From Anoplopoma fimbria (taxonomy: Eukaryota; Chordata; Actinopteri; Perciformes; Anoplopomatidae): 64,000 nt of DNA. This document shows positions 46,897-61,110 of the stretch, in pieces. The notes beneath the pieces were generated by a model. It did no database searches. It was not told the DNA's origin and saw only the letters and a program-made list of their open reading frames with translations. The stretch is from NCBI RefSeq assembly GCF_027596085.1, contig NC_072449.1, positions 23,329,522-23,393,521 on the forward strand, written 5' to 3'. A program made the translations under genes and the position numbers. How positions within the stretch are numbered: the first letter of the stretch is position 1; every line of letters begins with the position of its first letter.

Positions 46897-48308
46897 TACT
46901 CGCCTTCATTTCAGAGGGGAATATGGAATTTTTTCTTCACTACATTTATCTGGACAGGTGGCCCACATATGCTCACTTTATAAAATATGATACTGTTCTA
47001 TATTAAACTTACAGTAAATGAAGTTATTAAAATATGCTCTACCTCCCAGCAGCAGTCACATTAAAATGCTGCTGACATGTTTAACATTCTCATTTATCTA
47101 ATCATATAACTTTGTGAAATATATCATTCTTTCAAAGTATTTATAATGTAATGCTCTACATGCATTTAGTTTTTAATACATTTGTAGTTTCACTGAAATC
47201 TTGAATGTATGATGATGTTAAATTGTATTTTTATTTTTATTTACAGAGCTACTTTTACTTATGTGAAGGCGACTTCTTCCACCACTGGTAAGCATCTTAA
47301 CAAAACTATAAAATGCTTACAACATATATCAGCATCATAACATGCAACAGCTGATGGGTCACTCACCACTAAAGGTACGCTCCCCATCGTCATCCAGCTT
47401 TGGATTCATGTTTTAAAACCATGGCTGTAGACTAAAGCACGGGACAGGTAATACTGCAGGTAGGGTGGTAAACTTCTACTTACGTTGTCCACAAAGTTGT
47501 TAATTAAACAGCTTTTCAAACGTTAACCTCACACTGTCCTTCACTCACTGCAGCCAAAGAGCAGCCTTTCCTTTTTTTTTTGCTGCATTGACTATATAAA
47601 TGAATGAGAATCAAAATCCCTCTGTGACATAAATGTGAGTTTCACATGTTCCAGAACATCAAACTTCAGATAATCATTGTAAAATAAATACATTCACATT
47701 GGGTCTGCAATTGAATATGCTGCTACTGGAAGATGATTATGCAGATTATATCTATATTTTTTACTTTTGTTTCAAGATTATTTGAATCTGATGAATTTAC
47801 TTAACATAGGTGAGTGACTATTAGCATGTTTAAGATAGACAATTCTGCTGCCTCACTCTCACACAAATCTTTATCTCTCTCTTTCTCTCTGGCATCACTT
47901 ACTCCTCATACAGATTTGGTGGGGGGGATAATGCACCTCCCCAGAGCACATTGCCAAAAACTGTAGGTGAGAATCAACTACGAAACAAACAAACCTCATG
48001 TCTGGTTGAAGAATCATCATAGCTTGGCTGAAATGCAATTTTTATGGCTTTCACAATTCTGTCTCTTTCCAAACAAGAGACCATTGGTTTTCCTTAAAAT
48101 GTTTCGGATGCTTTTTTTCAGAAGTGAGTGGAGGAAAATCTCTACAGCAGGGCTGTAGCTAGTATTTTAGAAAAACAGGGGTCATGAGTCCAAGCCCACC
48201 CACCTAAACAATTTTTGATTAGCTACCAACCATACTAAGTATTTTCAAATTTATTCATTTATTTAACTGTTATATTTTACATCATGGTCTAATTGTTGTT
48301 TCAAAGCC

Positions 48309-48796
48309 TTACATTACATTACATTACATTACAGTCATTTAGCAGACGCTTTTATCCAAAGCGACTTACAGGAAGTGTATTCAACATAGGTATTCAAGAG
48401 AACTACTAGTCACCAGAAGTCATAAGTGCATCTCCTTTCTTAAACAAGCATCTTAAAGCATAAACCAGAGCAAAAGTATAGTGCAGAGGCAAATTACTAT
48501 GAAAACAATAATTGCAACAGACTAATACGAATATAATAAGTGCTACAAACTACTACAATGTTTGCTGAGAACGACAGTTGGTCGTCCAGGGTCACACCCA
48601 GATTCCTCACAGTCCGAGTTGGCGTCACTACGGCATCATCAATGGTGATGGACAGGTCTCGGTGCGGGCAGCCCTTCCCCGGGAGGAACAGTAGCTCGGT
48701 TTTGTCCAGGTTGAGCTTCAGGTGGTGTGTCGCCATCCACTTCGAGATGTCAGCCAAGCACGCAGCAATGCGTGCCTCCACTTCCTCCCGGTGACA
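48309..48796 (-). mobile_element. internally deleted L2-type LINE with TGTAA tail
   Basis: Minus orientation. The 5' part (48781 downwards) reads EARIAACLADISKWMATHHL then KLNLDKTELLFLPGKGCPHR and RNLGVTLDDQLSFSANI, a region near the end of the reverse-transcriptase domain in L2/CR1-type fish LINEs. The rest of the coding region is missing. The 3' end is GTAAGTCGCTTTGGATAAAA, then GCGTCTGCTAAATGAC and a (TGTAA)n tail (48310-48334 on the plus strand), the known end of this element group. Confidence 0.8.
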
Positions 48797-51400
48797 CCCA
48801 AGTACTCTCTACACTAATAAGTCTGTAATTCAAGTAGATAATACCAAACCACATTTAATTCATTAATTTTTTCATTTTTAAACTGTCTATAACAAATCCA
48901 AACCAGCCTTAAAAACCCCACAACATATGCAATATCATGTGAATAGACCTCCAAATTCCAAGGACATGATGTTGGTGTTCTTAATGATACAGCCCTGCTT
49001 ATCAGTTAGATTCTTCTTTGAAATAAATCCCATTATACATTTACTTTCTGACAGATAAATTAGCTGTGATAGATTGATAAGTATGTGGAACGTTACTTTA
49101 ACAGAGAAAAGTTTAAACTAGAGACCATATTGCAATGGGACCACACCAGCAGCATTGCTAAAGTGGGCCAGGGGCATAAAGTTGGTGGACCAATGGCCCA
49201 TTCCCCATTTCCTACCCAGCATTCATACCCTGGACTTCCTACTTCTGGCGCCCTTACTCGGACCCCACCCATCTTCGAACTCATTTTGATCTCAATACAC
49301 ACGTTGGTTTCATGACTGCATCTTGCATGGTTGTGACGCTATCATGGTCAAAATATCTGTCCACAGACAGACAGATATATAAAGAAAAATAAACACCTGG
49401 CAAGGTACTAAAATTGTCCATGTATGCAGTTCAACAACCTGTTGTTAAAACACCAACCCTCACTGACACTCTGTGTTATTTGCAATATAAACCTAGAGGT
49501 TTTTTTTCAAACCTTTTAGTTCACAGACAGCTGAACCTGATCCAGTAGCTACACATACAACACTTTATTTGAATGCCTGCAGGGACCTATTGGATCATAT
49601 TGCAGGTCTTGAACCTATAAAACCGAAAGTGCAAACTCAGAGTTGGAGATGCAATAAACAATGTCACACCCCAAAGTGGCAATATTTTTCCATTTCAGTT
49701 GTTACCTAATTTTTTCACGCACAATCAAATGCGCACATTACCAATTTAAATGTTGCCCTGACATGATGGGCTACAGGCGGATATGGAAAACAAATATACT
49801 GTCTGTCATATAGGTCTGTTATTTCAAATCTCATTATGCCCTGCCCTGGAGAAAACGGCTTGATATCCCTGCAGACCTCGGGACTCGTAGACGTTTCCAC
49901 CATCTATATGGCCACAATGTGAGACCTTTAAGACGGCAGCTGGGCTCTCTGTGCAGCCCTTTGTGCATATATCCGTGTACAAAACCATAATTAGACATGC
50001 CTTCAAAAGTCAATCCTATTTCAAAGGGCTCCTGGGGGAGATATTACACTATCCATAAACCCGTGGCCCCTGCCTCAGAGTCACTCCTAATTACGTTGCA
50101 AATTTAATCAACTGGAAACAAACAACAGCAGAACCAGGCAGTGCAAACTGGTAGAAAGGTGATTGTCTGCACAGCGAAGGAAAAAAACTTGACACTGATT
50201 TTTTTCTGACCATGTACTTAAAATGCTAGGCAACAGAGATAAGAGCTAATGTTGATTGAAATTCACCTAATGAGCCGAGAAAAATGCTGACGAAATGAAC
50301 GAGGGAAAAAAAACCCTAGATATTTAAGAAGTGGCTACCTTGAATTTGAACAGTGAAATGTGAGCAAAAGATCGATAAGATGAATGGAGGGATAAGAATG
50401 AGAAAGATAGAGCTGCAGGCTGGATACACAACGAATGGGGTTCAGAGTGAAATGTCAGATGAGTCAGAGGCATTCTGGGAAGACGCTCCTGTTTAATATG
50501 GCTGCCATGGAGGCTCAGAATTTACAATGACACCATCACCGTTATAACAAGCACCTGAAGCCACGTTCTGACAGAGCTGTCTGCTCTGAATGAAGCGGGT
50601 AGTGACATTGATTAACCCTGAGCGCCTGTTACACAGAATAACCGATAGGCTCGACAGTGTAGACGGTGCCACAGTGATTTAACCGTAAAATCCTCGGAAC
50701 ATCTCTCATACATACTGACACTCAATAACCTGTTCTGTTCAGTATGGGCACTTTCTTATAGGCAGCAGAGATCCGTCTATCCCCACAGTAAATTATTGCC
50801 ACAGCAATCCCATTCAGGCTGCTTAAGAAAAAAAACATTGAGGGAGAATGCTGAAGATGACGGCAAGTACAAACGCAAAAAGACACAAGTGGTGTCTGGA
50901 AATATTGGCACAAACTAAGAGTCAAGATGAGAAGTGTCGTCAGCTAATAAGTTGATGGATGATTATCCCTGAGAAAGTAAACCAATGACGCACTGTAAAT
51001 CTCCAGGATGATCCCAGCTGGCTTGTAACACTAGATACGTTTATTTCCGTCTGAGCTGATGTGTGTGGCTGACAGGCCGATGGCTGGTAAGATGAGGAGA
51101 GTGGAAAGTGTTTTCTGGTCAGCAGCGGTGGAGATGCTAAACCAGGCGAGCAGGAGTGAGGAGGAAAGAGGGAGGGCGAGATGGGGGTCTAAATAAAGTC
51201 GCTGCTGATCCCACAGGTGCCCCCATGGCTCCAGCTGTGACGGCGGTAAATAGACAGGGGATCTAAGTGTTTGCTGTGGCAACACGTGACAGCAGCGAGG
51301 TGGCTGAGCGCAGCGTGGAGCCTCCCCGTCGCTCTGATCAGTAATGCTCTGACATCAAACAAGAGCATTTGCTGCTGTGCAAAAGGAACGAGACCTGTGA

Positions 51401-51545
<145 letters not shown>

Positions 51546-53903
51546 ACCATCCATTCACGGTGAGGGAATAAAACACAGTGGAGGAATCTTTTCCCTCTAG
51601 TATGTCTTACTGAGTGCTGAATGGCTTGCCTTTATTTGCTCCCTTTCTCCCATGTTAGTGAGACAGTGAGAAAAAGCACGTACACAGACGGGTGGGGGGA
51701 CGAGGGGAGGCTCTGGTTAGTCACGACTCCTCTGCCCAGCAAAGAGCACGAGCAACAGGGCGAATGTCTGTTCCCTGCCTCTGTTCCCACAGACCTGGTT
51801 GCCAAGGTAACCTCTTGTGTTGATGGGTTCACCACTACCTAGCAATAATGGCAAATTAAGCAGGGCGCGTGGCTCGTATAGTGTTTGTCCTTTTTAAAGA
51901 GGGTTACAACAACACAGAGCAAAGATGTGGGAGACATCTTTTACACTTTTGCCCTGAATAGCAGCAACTGTAAAAATCAATAACACCAGCAGAGAAGCTT
52001 TTCTGAGGAGATGTTGCTTTCTCCTCTTTAATTTCTAAAAACACAGCAGCATATTTTCGCTTTTCTTATAAAAAAATAATAGACTGAGAGACTATGTCTA
52101 TCTAAATACTGTCACCATGCAAATCATTATATAGCGATATAATTGAGGACAAATTAACATATCTTAATTGAGATCACATCATTACCTCTGGATCTTGTTT
52201 GCCATCTCCGTGTTCTTTAGGATTAAAAAAAAAGATGATGGAAAATAATTAATCCTGATTAACTCATGTGATCCTGATTGTTTATCTTTCTTGTAAAATG
52301 TGCTTTTTTATTAACTAAAGATAAAATCATTATAACAGACTATATATACCACTTCTATAACCTACAAAGGCCAAAAAGCAAGCAACAAAGATAACACACA
52401 CCAATAACAACTAGAGAAATGTAAAACCTAAACAATCAAAAATACTTACAAACAACGACCTGTCCTTAATTGATGCCATCTTTTGTAATTATTCAGTTCC
52501 CACTGCCTATTTGTAATTACAAAATAATGACAAGCGAATAAAAAGCATCAAAAGTACTTTTGAAATCTTTGACTTCATAAAGAAATGTTGTTTTATGCCA
52601 ATAGCAGAACAGTGTTTCAGGCAAGCGGGCTTCCTCTCCTTAAATCACCAAGTATTATTGGTTGTGTGCACATAAACAGCCACAAGACAATATATCCAAA
52701 ATATAAGCATCATATACTCCATATCATCATTACAAAACATTGTTTAACCACTATTTGAACATATTTTATGCAATCTAAGAGTCCTGGTAATTAAATAATG
52801 AATTTGTGTAAAATAATGAATTTATTTATATGATCCTAATCATCTATCTTGAAAAATGTGCACCAGTTTTAAAAATAGCACACCAAGAATACAAGTTTTC
52901 AAACCATCAGAGTGCGTTTAAGTCTTTCTCTCCGTATGTGATGTTAATATGACCACCATCGATACACAAGTTGCCTCTGAGAAGAAGTAAGCATCAACCT
53001 TCGCAGGGAGTCTGAGACCAGCAGAGAGCAGGAGGCATATAGAGGAGACAGCGTCTGAGAAGGAGTGTGTGTGGGCGGGTTGAGAAATGTTGCATCTGCG
53101 AACACATGCAGAGCGTTGACACTAACATCTGCTCCATCTGCTGCCCCTGCCACTACAGCACAGACTCCACGGTGACAGAGAGAGGGCCATGCTACAACAT
53201 GTGCTGGGTGAAACAGGTGAGGAGTTTGCTCAGCTTGACTGGCAACCTAAGACATATTCTGTATGGTGAAAAAATATGCAACCAGTGCAGCGTAAAAAAG
53301 GCTAATTAACTTGTGACTTGATTATCTTTTATTTTACTGCACTTGAAAAATGTCTGAAAAACACATCCTGTCATCTGCCAGTGTTGTCTGTATTTACATC
53401 CTTCTCCTTGAGACAGAGAGACAAAGCGAGTCACAGACTGAGACGCACACGTCCTTCAAGTAATAAATAAAGCCGTCGCATCTAACGTAACACTCAGTAC
53501 AACCTGGCCCTCACAGCTGCAGAAGCTGAACTCTATGTGGTAAAAAAAAAGATCTCAAGCAAGAGCTTGTGCAAAGCATACACTGAGACATAAATGTTCT
53601 CTGGACAATGATGGATAGATCTAGGTAAAAAAAAATAGAGAGCTGTATAGAAAATTAAAAAAAACAATTAGAGAAATGCTTGAAAACTCAAGCAGCACTT
53701 GTAGTACCAAGAACAATATAATTGTGGACCAAAGCTGGGCTTAATCAACTCTGATTAATCAACAAATGGGATTGGTCAAATGCACCATGACTAGATAATA
53801 AACTCATCCATAGACACGTGTTTCTGTCGCTGTGCTCAGTCACTATTGGATGTGGTCTTCCTGCTGTGACTTTGCTATTGGATGGCTGCTGTGAATTTAT
53901 TTA

Positions 53904-53908
<5 letters not shown>

Positions 53909-53958
<50 letters not shown>
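53909..53958. repeat. (AT)n microsatellite
   Basis: About 25 AT units. Confidence 0.97.
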
Positions 53959-53962
<4 letters not shown>

Positions 53963-55373
53963 TGATGCCTTTATCTTTTTCTTCATTTTTTTCTGTTAAT
54001 ATTTAATGATGTCCCTCAACCTGAAATGTATCAGTCTCACCTTAAATGTACTCTTAATTGTAGATGTTTTGCTAGTTTGACCCTATAAACTGTCTTTTCA
54101 ATGCACTTTGCAAGTAAGTGAAGTTGGGACAGATATGCCTCTACTATAAATGTGCTGTGACACATAATCAAGCAAGATGAAGATATCGCATTATATATAC
54201 CAGTTTTTAAACTACGTTTTGGCTTCATCGTCGGCTATTTGGACGAGTTCTCAGTGACATTTGGTCATCTGCTTTTACGCAGACCGAACACCAACTGCCA
54301 CTATTTGCAGCAATAAGAAGGCAAGCTTTAAAAAGAAAAAAAAGGGAGAGGACAGATCAAAGTCTAGGTTGTTAAGGCTTTCAGTAACAACGTTAAGTGT
54401 GACACGAGGAAATGAGCAGATGTGAAAGGAGTAATTCATCTCTGCTACTTCTCGTTTATTGAGGAGCAATGATTTAATAAGATACAAGGAGGCATAAAAA
54501 AAGTTCTGCATTTCTTATCCTTCACATCCTCCTAAATTCAGATCCTATCCCTGAACTTTAGTATTTGGCTCAGATGTTCGACAGTCCGTAATCATCAAAG
54601 GTTGAATCTACTGTTATAATCAGGCTGTTAGCTGAGGTTGATGCTGCGGCTGCTCAGATAAGCCTAACGGAGGCTGATGGCCTCCTGTCGGTGTTAGATT
54701 CATCACGGTTCTCCCACGTCGCACCGTTCAAATGTGTACAGATGGAGACAGAGAGGATCGAGACACTGATGCCACTAACTGCCTGTGTCACTGTGTAGCA
54801 TTATTCAAAAATCAGCTCAGCGAGGATCAGGGTACATTTTATGACTCTACATCGGGATCTATAGTATACATAATCTGGAAACCTGTAGCAGCAATTCATG
54901 GACAGGAATACATGATAAATGACCTTTTACTACTTGTTATTGTATTTAAAATCGTTGTTAGAGCTACTGATAAACTTGATATATATTGTGAGTTCATAAA
55001 GTTGTTTGTCGGGCGTCAAGGATGATCCATATCCATTACCTCTCCTGCTTGCTTCTATAAACAACATTGAGAGCATTAAAAAAATGTTTTAATGATTTTG
55101 CAAAAGAAGTTTGCTTTATAAACACATGTTCCAAGAGGTTTCTTAATATTATTTTTTTGTTTGATTAGTAAAGTTTATGAGCAGTTGATGATTTCCAGAG
55201 ACATTTTCTTGATAGAACTGCTCCAGTAAAAGTAAATATATTATAGAAAAATTTTGTCCACCATGAATGTTGAATTGTATGTTCGCCTGCAGAAAATTTC
55301 ATGATAGCTGATTATTGACTGAAAGACCGTCCGATTATAATTTGAATTAAATGGAATAAATTAATTAGAAGGT

Positions 55374-55411
55374 ACATTACATTACATTACATTACAGGCA
55401 TTTAGCAGAGG
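55374..55411 (-). mobile_element. solo LINE 3' tail
   Basis: On the minus strand CTCTGCTAAATGCCTG followed by (TAATG)4 matches the last bases and tail of the L2-type element at 48.3 kb, and nothing more. Probably a severely 5'-truncated insertion. Confidence 0.6.
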
Positions 55412-55882
55412 TACCAATTGAACAGTCTCTGCTTCCCCTATAATTAGTGCAAAATTACAGCGTTCTTTACACAAAACGTCCTTTTGATTTACCGTTACAA
55501 AGAAATTAATCTAGAGTAAGTTATGGGAAACTATGGGGCCTGTAAAATAAGGTGTCACTAGACATGTTCGTCAAAGCAAAAAAATAAAAAAATCAGCATA
55601 TGCATACATTGTTTTTTCATAAACATTTTATGACAGGAGAAATAAATACATCCTCATTTAGCATGAGCCCCTGTTCTTCTGACAGAGAATGATATGAGAA
55701 TTGCCATTTTAATACATTTTAGACTCAAAAACATTACCAGACCTTACAAATGTTACAAAATTTCAAAAGGAGCAGCAACAATCTGAACATCTAACATTAC
55801 ACAGCATAACAATGTTACAAGATTAGAAAAACATGAACCACTAACCACAATCCATTCTCCTTTGTGGTCAAAGGAAAGGTTC

Positions 55883-56068
55883 CTAGGCCTTAGTGATGTA
55901 GCCCTCCTTGATTAGGAAATCATAGATTTTGCGCGTCTTGTTGACATCGATCTTGATCAGCGCTCTGGCCTGTGCCAGCCTAAGCCCACCCTGCCGTCTG
56001 CACTCGTTCAGCAAGGCCTGCTTGTATTCCAGGTAGGCCCCCGGCACCAGCCGCACAACCTGGCATAA
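55883..56068 (-). CDS. tada2a: tada2a last exon, SWIRM core and stop
   Basis: 186 bases including TAG (55883-55885); acceptor TGTGCGTGTAG. Encodes LCQVVRLVPGAYLEYKQALL, NECRRQGGLRLAQARALIKI and DVNKTRKIYDFLIKEGYITK-A, which is the helical SWIRM domain, almost identical to human. Confidence 0.97.
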   Translation of the reverse strand, partial: LCQVVRLVPGAYLEYKQALLNECRRQGGLRLAQARALIKIDVNKTRKIYDFLIKEGYITKA

Positions 56069-59000
56069 CTACACGCACAAAACAAATACAAAGGAGTAAG
56101 AGACATTTAAAAACATGTACAATGTCTAATTTAAGGCTCAGTATCCTTAAATAGGCTCCACCAAGTTGGTCCAGACTGATTTCGTCCAGACTGAAATCTA
56201 AATAACTATTGTCGTGATTTAAAGTTTGTGTTCATTTTGTCATTATCCCCAAAGGAGTAACAATACTGACTTTTGGTGATCCTCTGACTTTTCAATTAGC
56301 GCCATCTGTAGGTCATAATTTGAATAAGTCCAATACTTCGGTTTATGACCAAAAAACTGCTAATGTAAGCATGCTGACACACCAAACTAGGATGGTGAAC
56401 ATGGTAAACATCATACCTGCAACACACCAGCATGTTAGCATTGTCATTGTGAGCATGTTGGTATACTGATGTTAGCATTTAGCTCTTTGTGCAGCCTTGC
56501 AGAGCTGCTAGCATGGCTGTGGACAGGTGGAAATTTTCCATGCACAGCTAACTATGACCTTAGTTAAACCACCGGACTACACAATAAACCTCTGTTAACA
56601 TGTCTCCACCTATTATTTGAATGATCCTCCCTAAAATGCATGTGGTATAAGATTCTTGCCTCGCATATGATTGTGGCTGTTCAGTACAAGTGTAAACAAT
56701 TTAGCAGTTTTGGAAGTATCTGGGCAACACATTAAACAACCATCTTGATTTGGAGCATACTTAAGTCTTTCTGTATGAGCCTTTAGGCACAGATATGGGA
56801 GAGTCGTACCTCTTTCTCCCGCTCGTTGAGTTTCTCTGTCCCAGGCAACCCAGTCAGATTAAGAGGAGGGGCGCTCCGCCTTCCTGTTGCTGTGGAGCAG
56901 AAATTCAACAACAGTTAAACAGACATTTGCAGCACCCCAGTGTTGGTCCGCCCTACAAATAACATAACAGCAGGCTGACAACATGCAGTTAATTCCTCTG
57001 CTTGGAGGCGACAGGGAATTGGGGGAAGTAAATTGTGTAAATATAGCTGCATGGGAATGTGCTTCCTATTTGTGCTCTAGAGGTTAAGGAAAGGCAGCTA
57101 ATTTAAAAGGGAAAAACAGCAAAAAAGAGATGCATGTAGGGGCCGATTTTTCGAGTGTATTTATGGAGGAGCGTCTGCATTAATGTGACTGTGCCTGGGG
57201 CCATGCCAAGGAGGCAGATAGGAGGGAGCACAGACGGAAAGGTGGAGAAACAAGCTGCATACCTGACACTGTGATCGTTGTGACAGCTGGAGTGATGCCA
57301 GCATCTCTGTAATCAGAAAGTCAAGTGTTAGCATCTCTACAAACCTATTTATACACACCCACGTCCCACTTACACACAGCTTTTCTGGGCTTTGTTCACT
57401 ATTCTCTACAGTCACTTGGATCATCATCCAAAAAACATGAATCATCGCATTCAAGATTTTTTTAAAGGTGGAATAATTAGAGGATCTTGGATACCACCCA
57501 AAGAGCAACGATCATTAAAAAAGACCAAAAATACCGAAGAGACTGAGGTTTAAGTAGGAAGCACAGCACCATAAACGTCTGCTCTGTTAGGCTCCGAACG
57601 GCTGTGTGTGAGTGTGATGACGGAGGTGGGCGTCTCCAAGGAGTGCGACTTGAGCAGCCCTTCTACTTCACACTGGATAACGAGCAGAAAGTCTCACATT
57701 GCAGCCTGTTTGCTGAGCCACTGCTGGCAGGCTCTGCCATCCTGGATGTACTGCAGCACGTCGCACAACATGGTCCGCTTCCGACGCTCCTCCTCCCGCA
57801 TTCGCTTCGCCCGCTCATACACCTTGGCACCTAAGAGTAAGTTACACAAAAAGGTCAGCAGAGACATCAATGGGTTCAGGTTAGGGATTAATACTCGGAA
57901 AGTGACGATGGGCAGTCTCCAGGTGAGACTCGGTTTTTAATGATTAAGTAAGACTTATCATTTACTGAAATCATTCATTATGTAAAAGGGGATATTTAAG
58001 TATTTAATAATTCTGTCAGCAATTCTCTGTTATCATTCCAAGTGTAGCTGTTATAGCAGCTCAATAAAATATTCAGTTTCTTTGTGTGCCATGCAACAAC
58101 ACACTAGCCAAACATTATAGTACCCCAAAATGATTCAAAGACCTGATTCACTGCACTGTTGGTGCAATGGAAACATTTTGAAGCCAAACTCCAAATAAAG
58201 ACATCCACTCAAATCTGAATATGAATACATTTCCCCCGCTTACTCATGAAACTTTTAAAATGAAGATTTGTTGAACAGAGGAGTGAAAAGGTCAAACTAA
58301 ACTCACTGCAGAAAGATTTGATCCCTGCCTTTCTGTACTCCTGCAGCCTGCGGATCTCTCTCCTCAGCTCGAACTCCACTGCAAGAAAAGAGAGATGAAG
58401 GCAACTCTGAAGAGACTCTTACAAAGACAGTTATTTGAACTCTGTCTTTAACAACCCAAGCTTAAGTCTCAACACTTCATCCCACACTATGAATAAGCAT
58501 TTTTGCATCACTCAGTTTCATACAAAGAGTTACATACAAATTCAAATCCTTCAATATTCATACATGTTGTTGACCAATAAAGACAAAATTTCAAATTTAA
58601 AGTTGAGATTGTGGTAAACATGGTTATTGGATTACTGGAGCAGACGGTTAGCTTAGCTTAGCAGAAAGACTGGAAACAAGGGAACACAGGGTTGTTTATG
58701 TTTATGTTAACCCTCGATTTGCAAAACTCTCACGAGATGGTTGAGGAAAGGCATTGACTTTGAAAGGCTGAGGATAGGACATGTCATTGGGCAGTGAGTC
58801 TCACGATAAAGCAGATGTAGGGTTAGGGTTGAACAGCTTAATAGTCAGTTTTAGCTTGTTTAGCTGTCTGTCCAACAACTTTTATGTTTGGGTTCACTCT
58901 CACTGCTCTCCAAGCTTTGTTTTCTGTCGCAGCAGGCGGCAAAAAAGCTCTGGAAACACAACTGTACACTACTTCCTCAGCACCAAACTACAGACACAGT

Positions 59001-61045
59001 TAGAGACTAGCTGGTAAACAAAGTAGAGCATTTTGCAGCTAAAGACCCAGATATTTCCCTCAGGAGTTGGTAGAGACCAAGGGTTATTGGACTTTCCTTT
59101 ATCAGGTGGAAACACAAACAAAGCCTCAAATTGTTTTCGCGGCCCACAGTTGTCAAAGAAATTCAATTATTGCAGTTTTATAGAACTGTATATTAAACAC
59201 CAAAATGGAAAAACAACAATTTGCCATTTCCCAGGGGTGGCTGTATGTCCCAGACTATCTATTGGCAGTGATCAGTAACTTCCTGGAGTCTCCGCTGACT
59301 GCCTGGCAACTGCTGAGAGCCAAGAAATAGTTCAGCACTTAAACATCCTTTAATCTGCGAATTGTTTATAGGTTTACAGATGGAGGTATGCAAATTTAGT
59401 TAGTGTTTTACAGACCCAAGGCAGTCTTTATGCTATGCTAATCAGCTGGTGGCTGATGCCTTATACTTAATGGACAGATATACGAGTGGTATCAATCTTT
59501 CATCTAACTCTCCCCCAGAAATCAAACAGGCATAGAATTTTCACTTCTACAAACAGAATAAAGAGCATAAAAACAGAATAAAGAGCCCTCTTCACCATCT
59601 TCAAAACTCCAATTGAAAGAATATCTTCCTAAAAAAACTGAGTTTCAGAAATTTGGAGAATCTACAACAAGGGAAGCTGTTCTGGTCATAGTGGAATAAC
59701 ATCTTATTAAGACACTTCATGTTGGTTTTCCCTTTAATTTGTCAACCCTTTCTACATAAACATATACTGGGAATCTAAAACAAAAGGGGCATTCTGACAT
59801 TATCGTCCAACAGAAATAACATCCTTTGAGGCCACAATAAACTAGTAATGCCGAGGCACTTTGGAAAGGACTGGTTAAATGAATTCTGTGTTTGTGACTC
59901 TTAGAGCCTATCCATGTTTACTCAGCCAGATACTAACGTGCATGACTTTCAATGAATTTGTCGTGTTCAATTGGTCCGACCACTCTGGCAAATCGTCTCA
60001 TGACATCATACAGCTCCTGCACCTCCTTTGGGTAACATCGCTCCAGCACTGAAAGAGAGACGGAGAAGAGAAGTGTGTGGGCAGAAGATACAAACAAATA
60101 TAACAGAGAAATATGAAAGAAAAATCCACCCCCTTAGATACTTTTACACATCAATGGTTGATGTGATTGTTTTGTGCATTTGAGGAAGAAATGCAGTAAT
60201 TTAGTTTATTTTTGTTTGCCTGATTTCCGACAAACTGCACTGTCTACTTCATCAACAGCTCTGATTCAACAATGGATTTATTTATATGCATGTAAATAAT
60301 ATATATATATAGTATACATTATCAAATTCATTCTGTGGCTGCACTGCAGAATTATGCTGTGAAACTGCCGTGTGGGGATTTACAGAAACGATTGTATGGA
60401 TCTGTAAATGTTATTTTCCTCCTGGCATCATTGCACACTATGCACTGTACAAATAACATATCAAAAAAAACTTTACTTCCTTGGTAAACTCTTTTGTATA
60501 TATTGTTGTTGCAGCAACGGCTATTGACTATCAGATAGCTTTTGCATGCTGGTTTATGACGCACCAGACGGCGCAACGCAGGGCTGCTTTTCGACTGACA
60601 GACTCACTCTTTCTGAACAGCAAAAATACGCAATTCTCGCTAACCTTTTAACAAGACTAAGTCTCCTAAGTCTCTGAAAGGCTGTAATTAGGTAGTGGTG
60701 TTTTGAGCTAAATATCAACATGCTAACATGCTGACGCTAAGCAGCTAAGCAGGTTCAAACCCTGCTTATTTGCGTTTTTAATTCAGTTTTGTTTTAGATT
60801 TTTTTTTTCTCCTTTTACTAATTCAGAGCCTGGTTTAAGAGCACAACAAGGACATCTATTAAACCATCAGATCAAGCAACCTTGCTGCATTAAAAAGCAA
60901 CTCGTAACCCATCATTTAACTCTATACTCATGCAAACATACAAACTTTCTGAAGAGCTTGTTGTGTTCGTCTCAAAGTGTTGCTGAGAAACAGACAGGTG
61001 TCAAAGACAGAGAGAAAAGCTGTTGTGTGGGCGTGAGAGAAGTGG

Positions 61046-61110
<65 letters not shown>

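Larger units (their letters stand above)
58379..59937 (-). other. tada2a intron with repeat copies in opposite orientation
   Basis: 1.56 kb. Holds a minus-strand piece (58640-58710) and a plus-strand piece (59270-59530) of the same percomorph repeat family as at 34.23 kb. Confidence 0.8.

Noticed and set aside
52944..53153. Minus-strand ORF beginning MAGAADGADVSV
   Set aside because: The first codon is not ATG on the actual strand, and no splice or family support was found; the plus-strand frame there is the more notable one.
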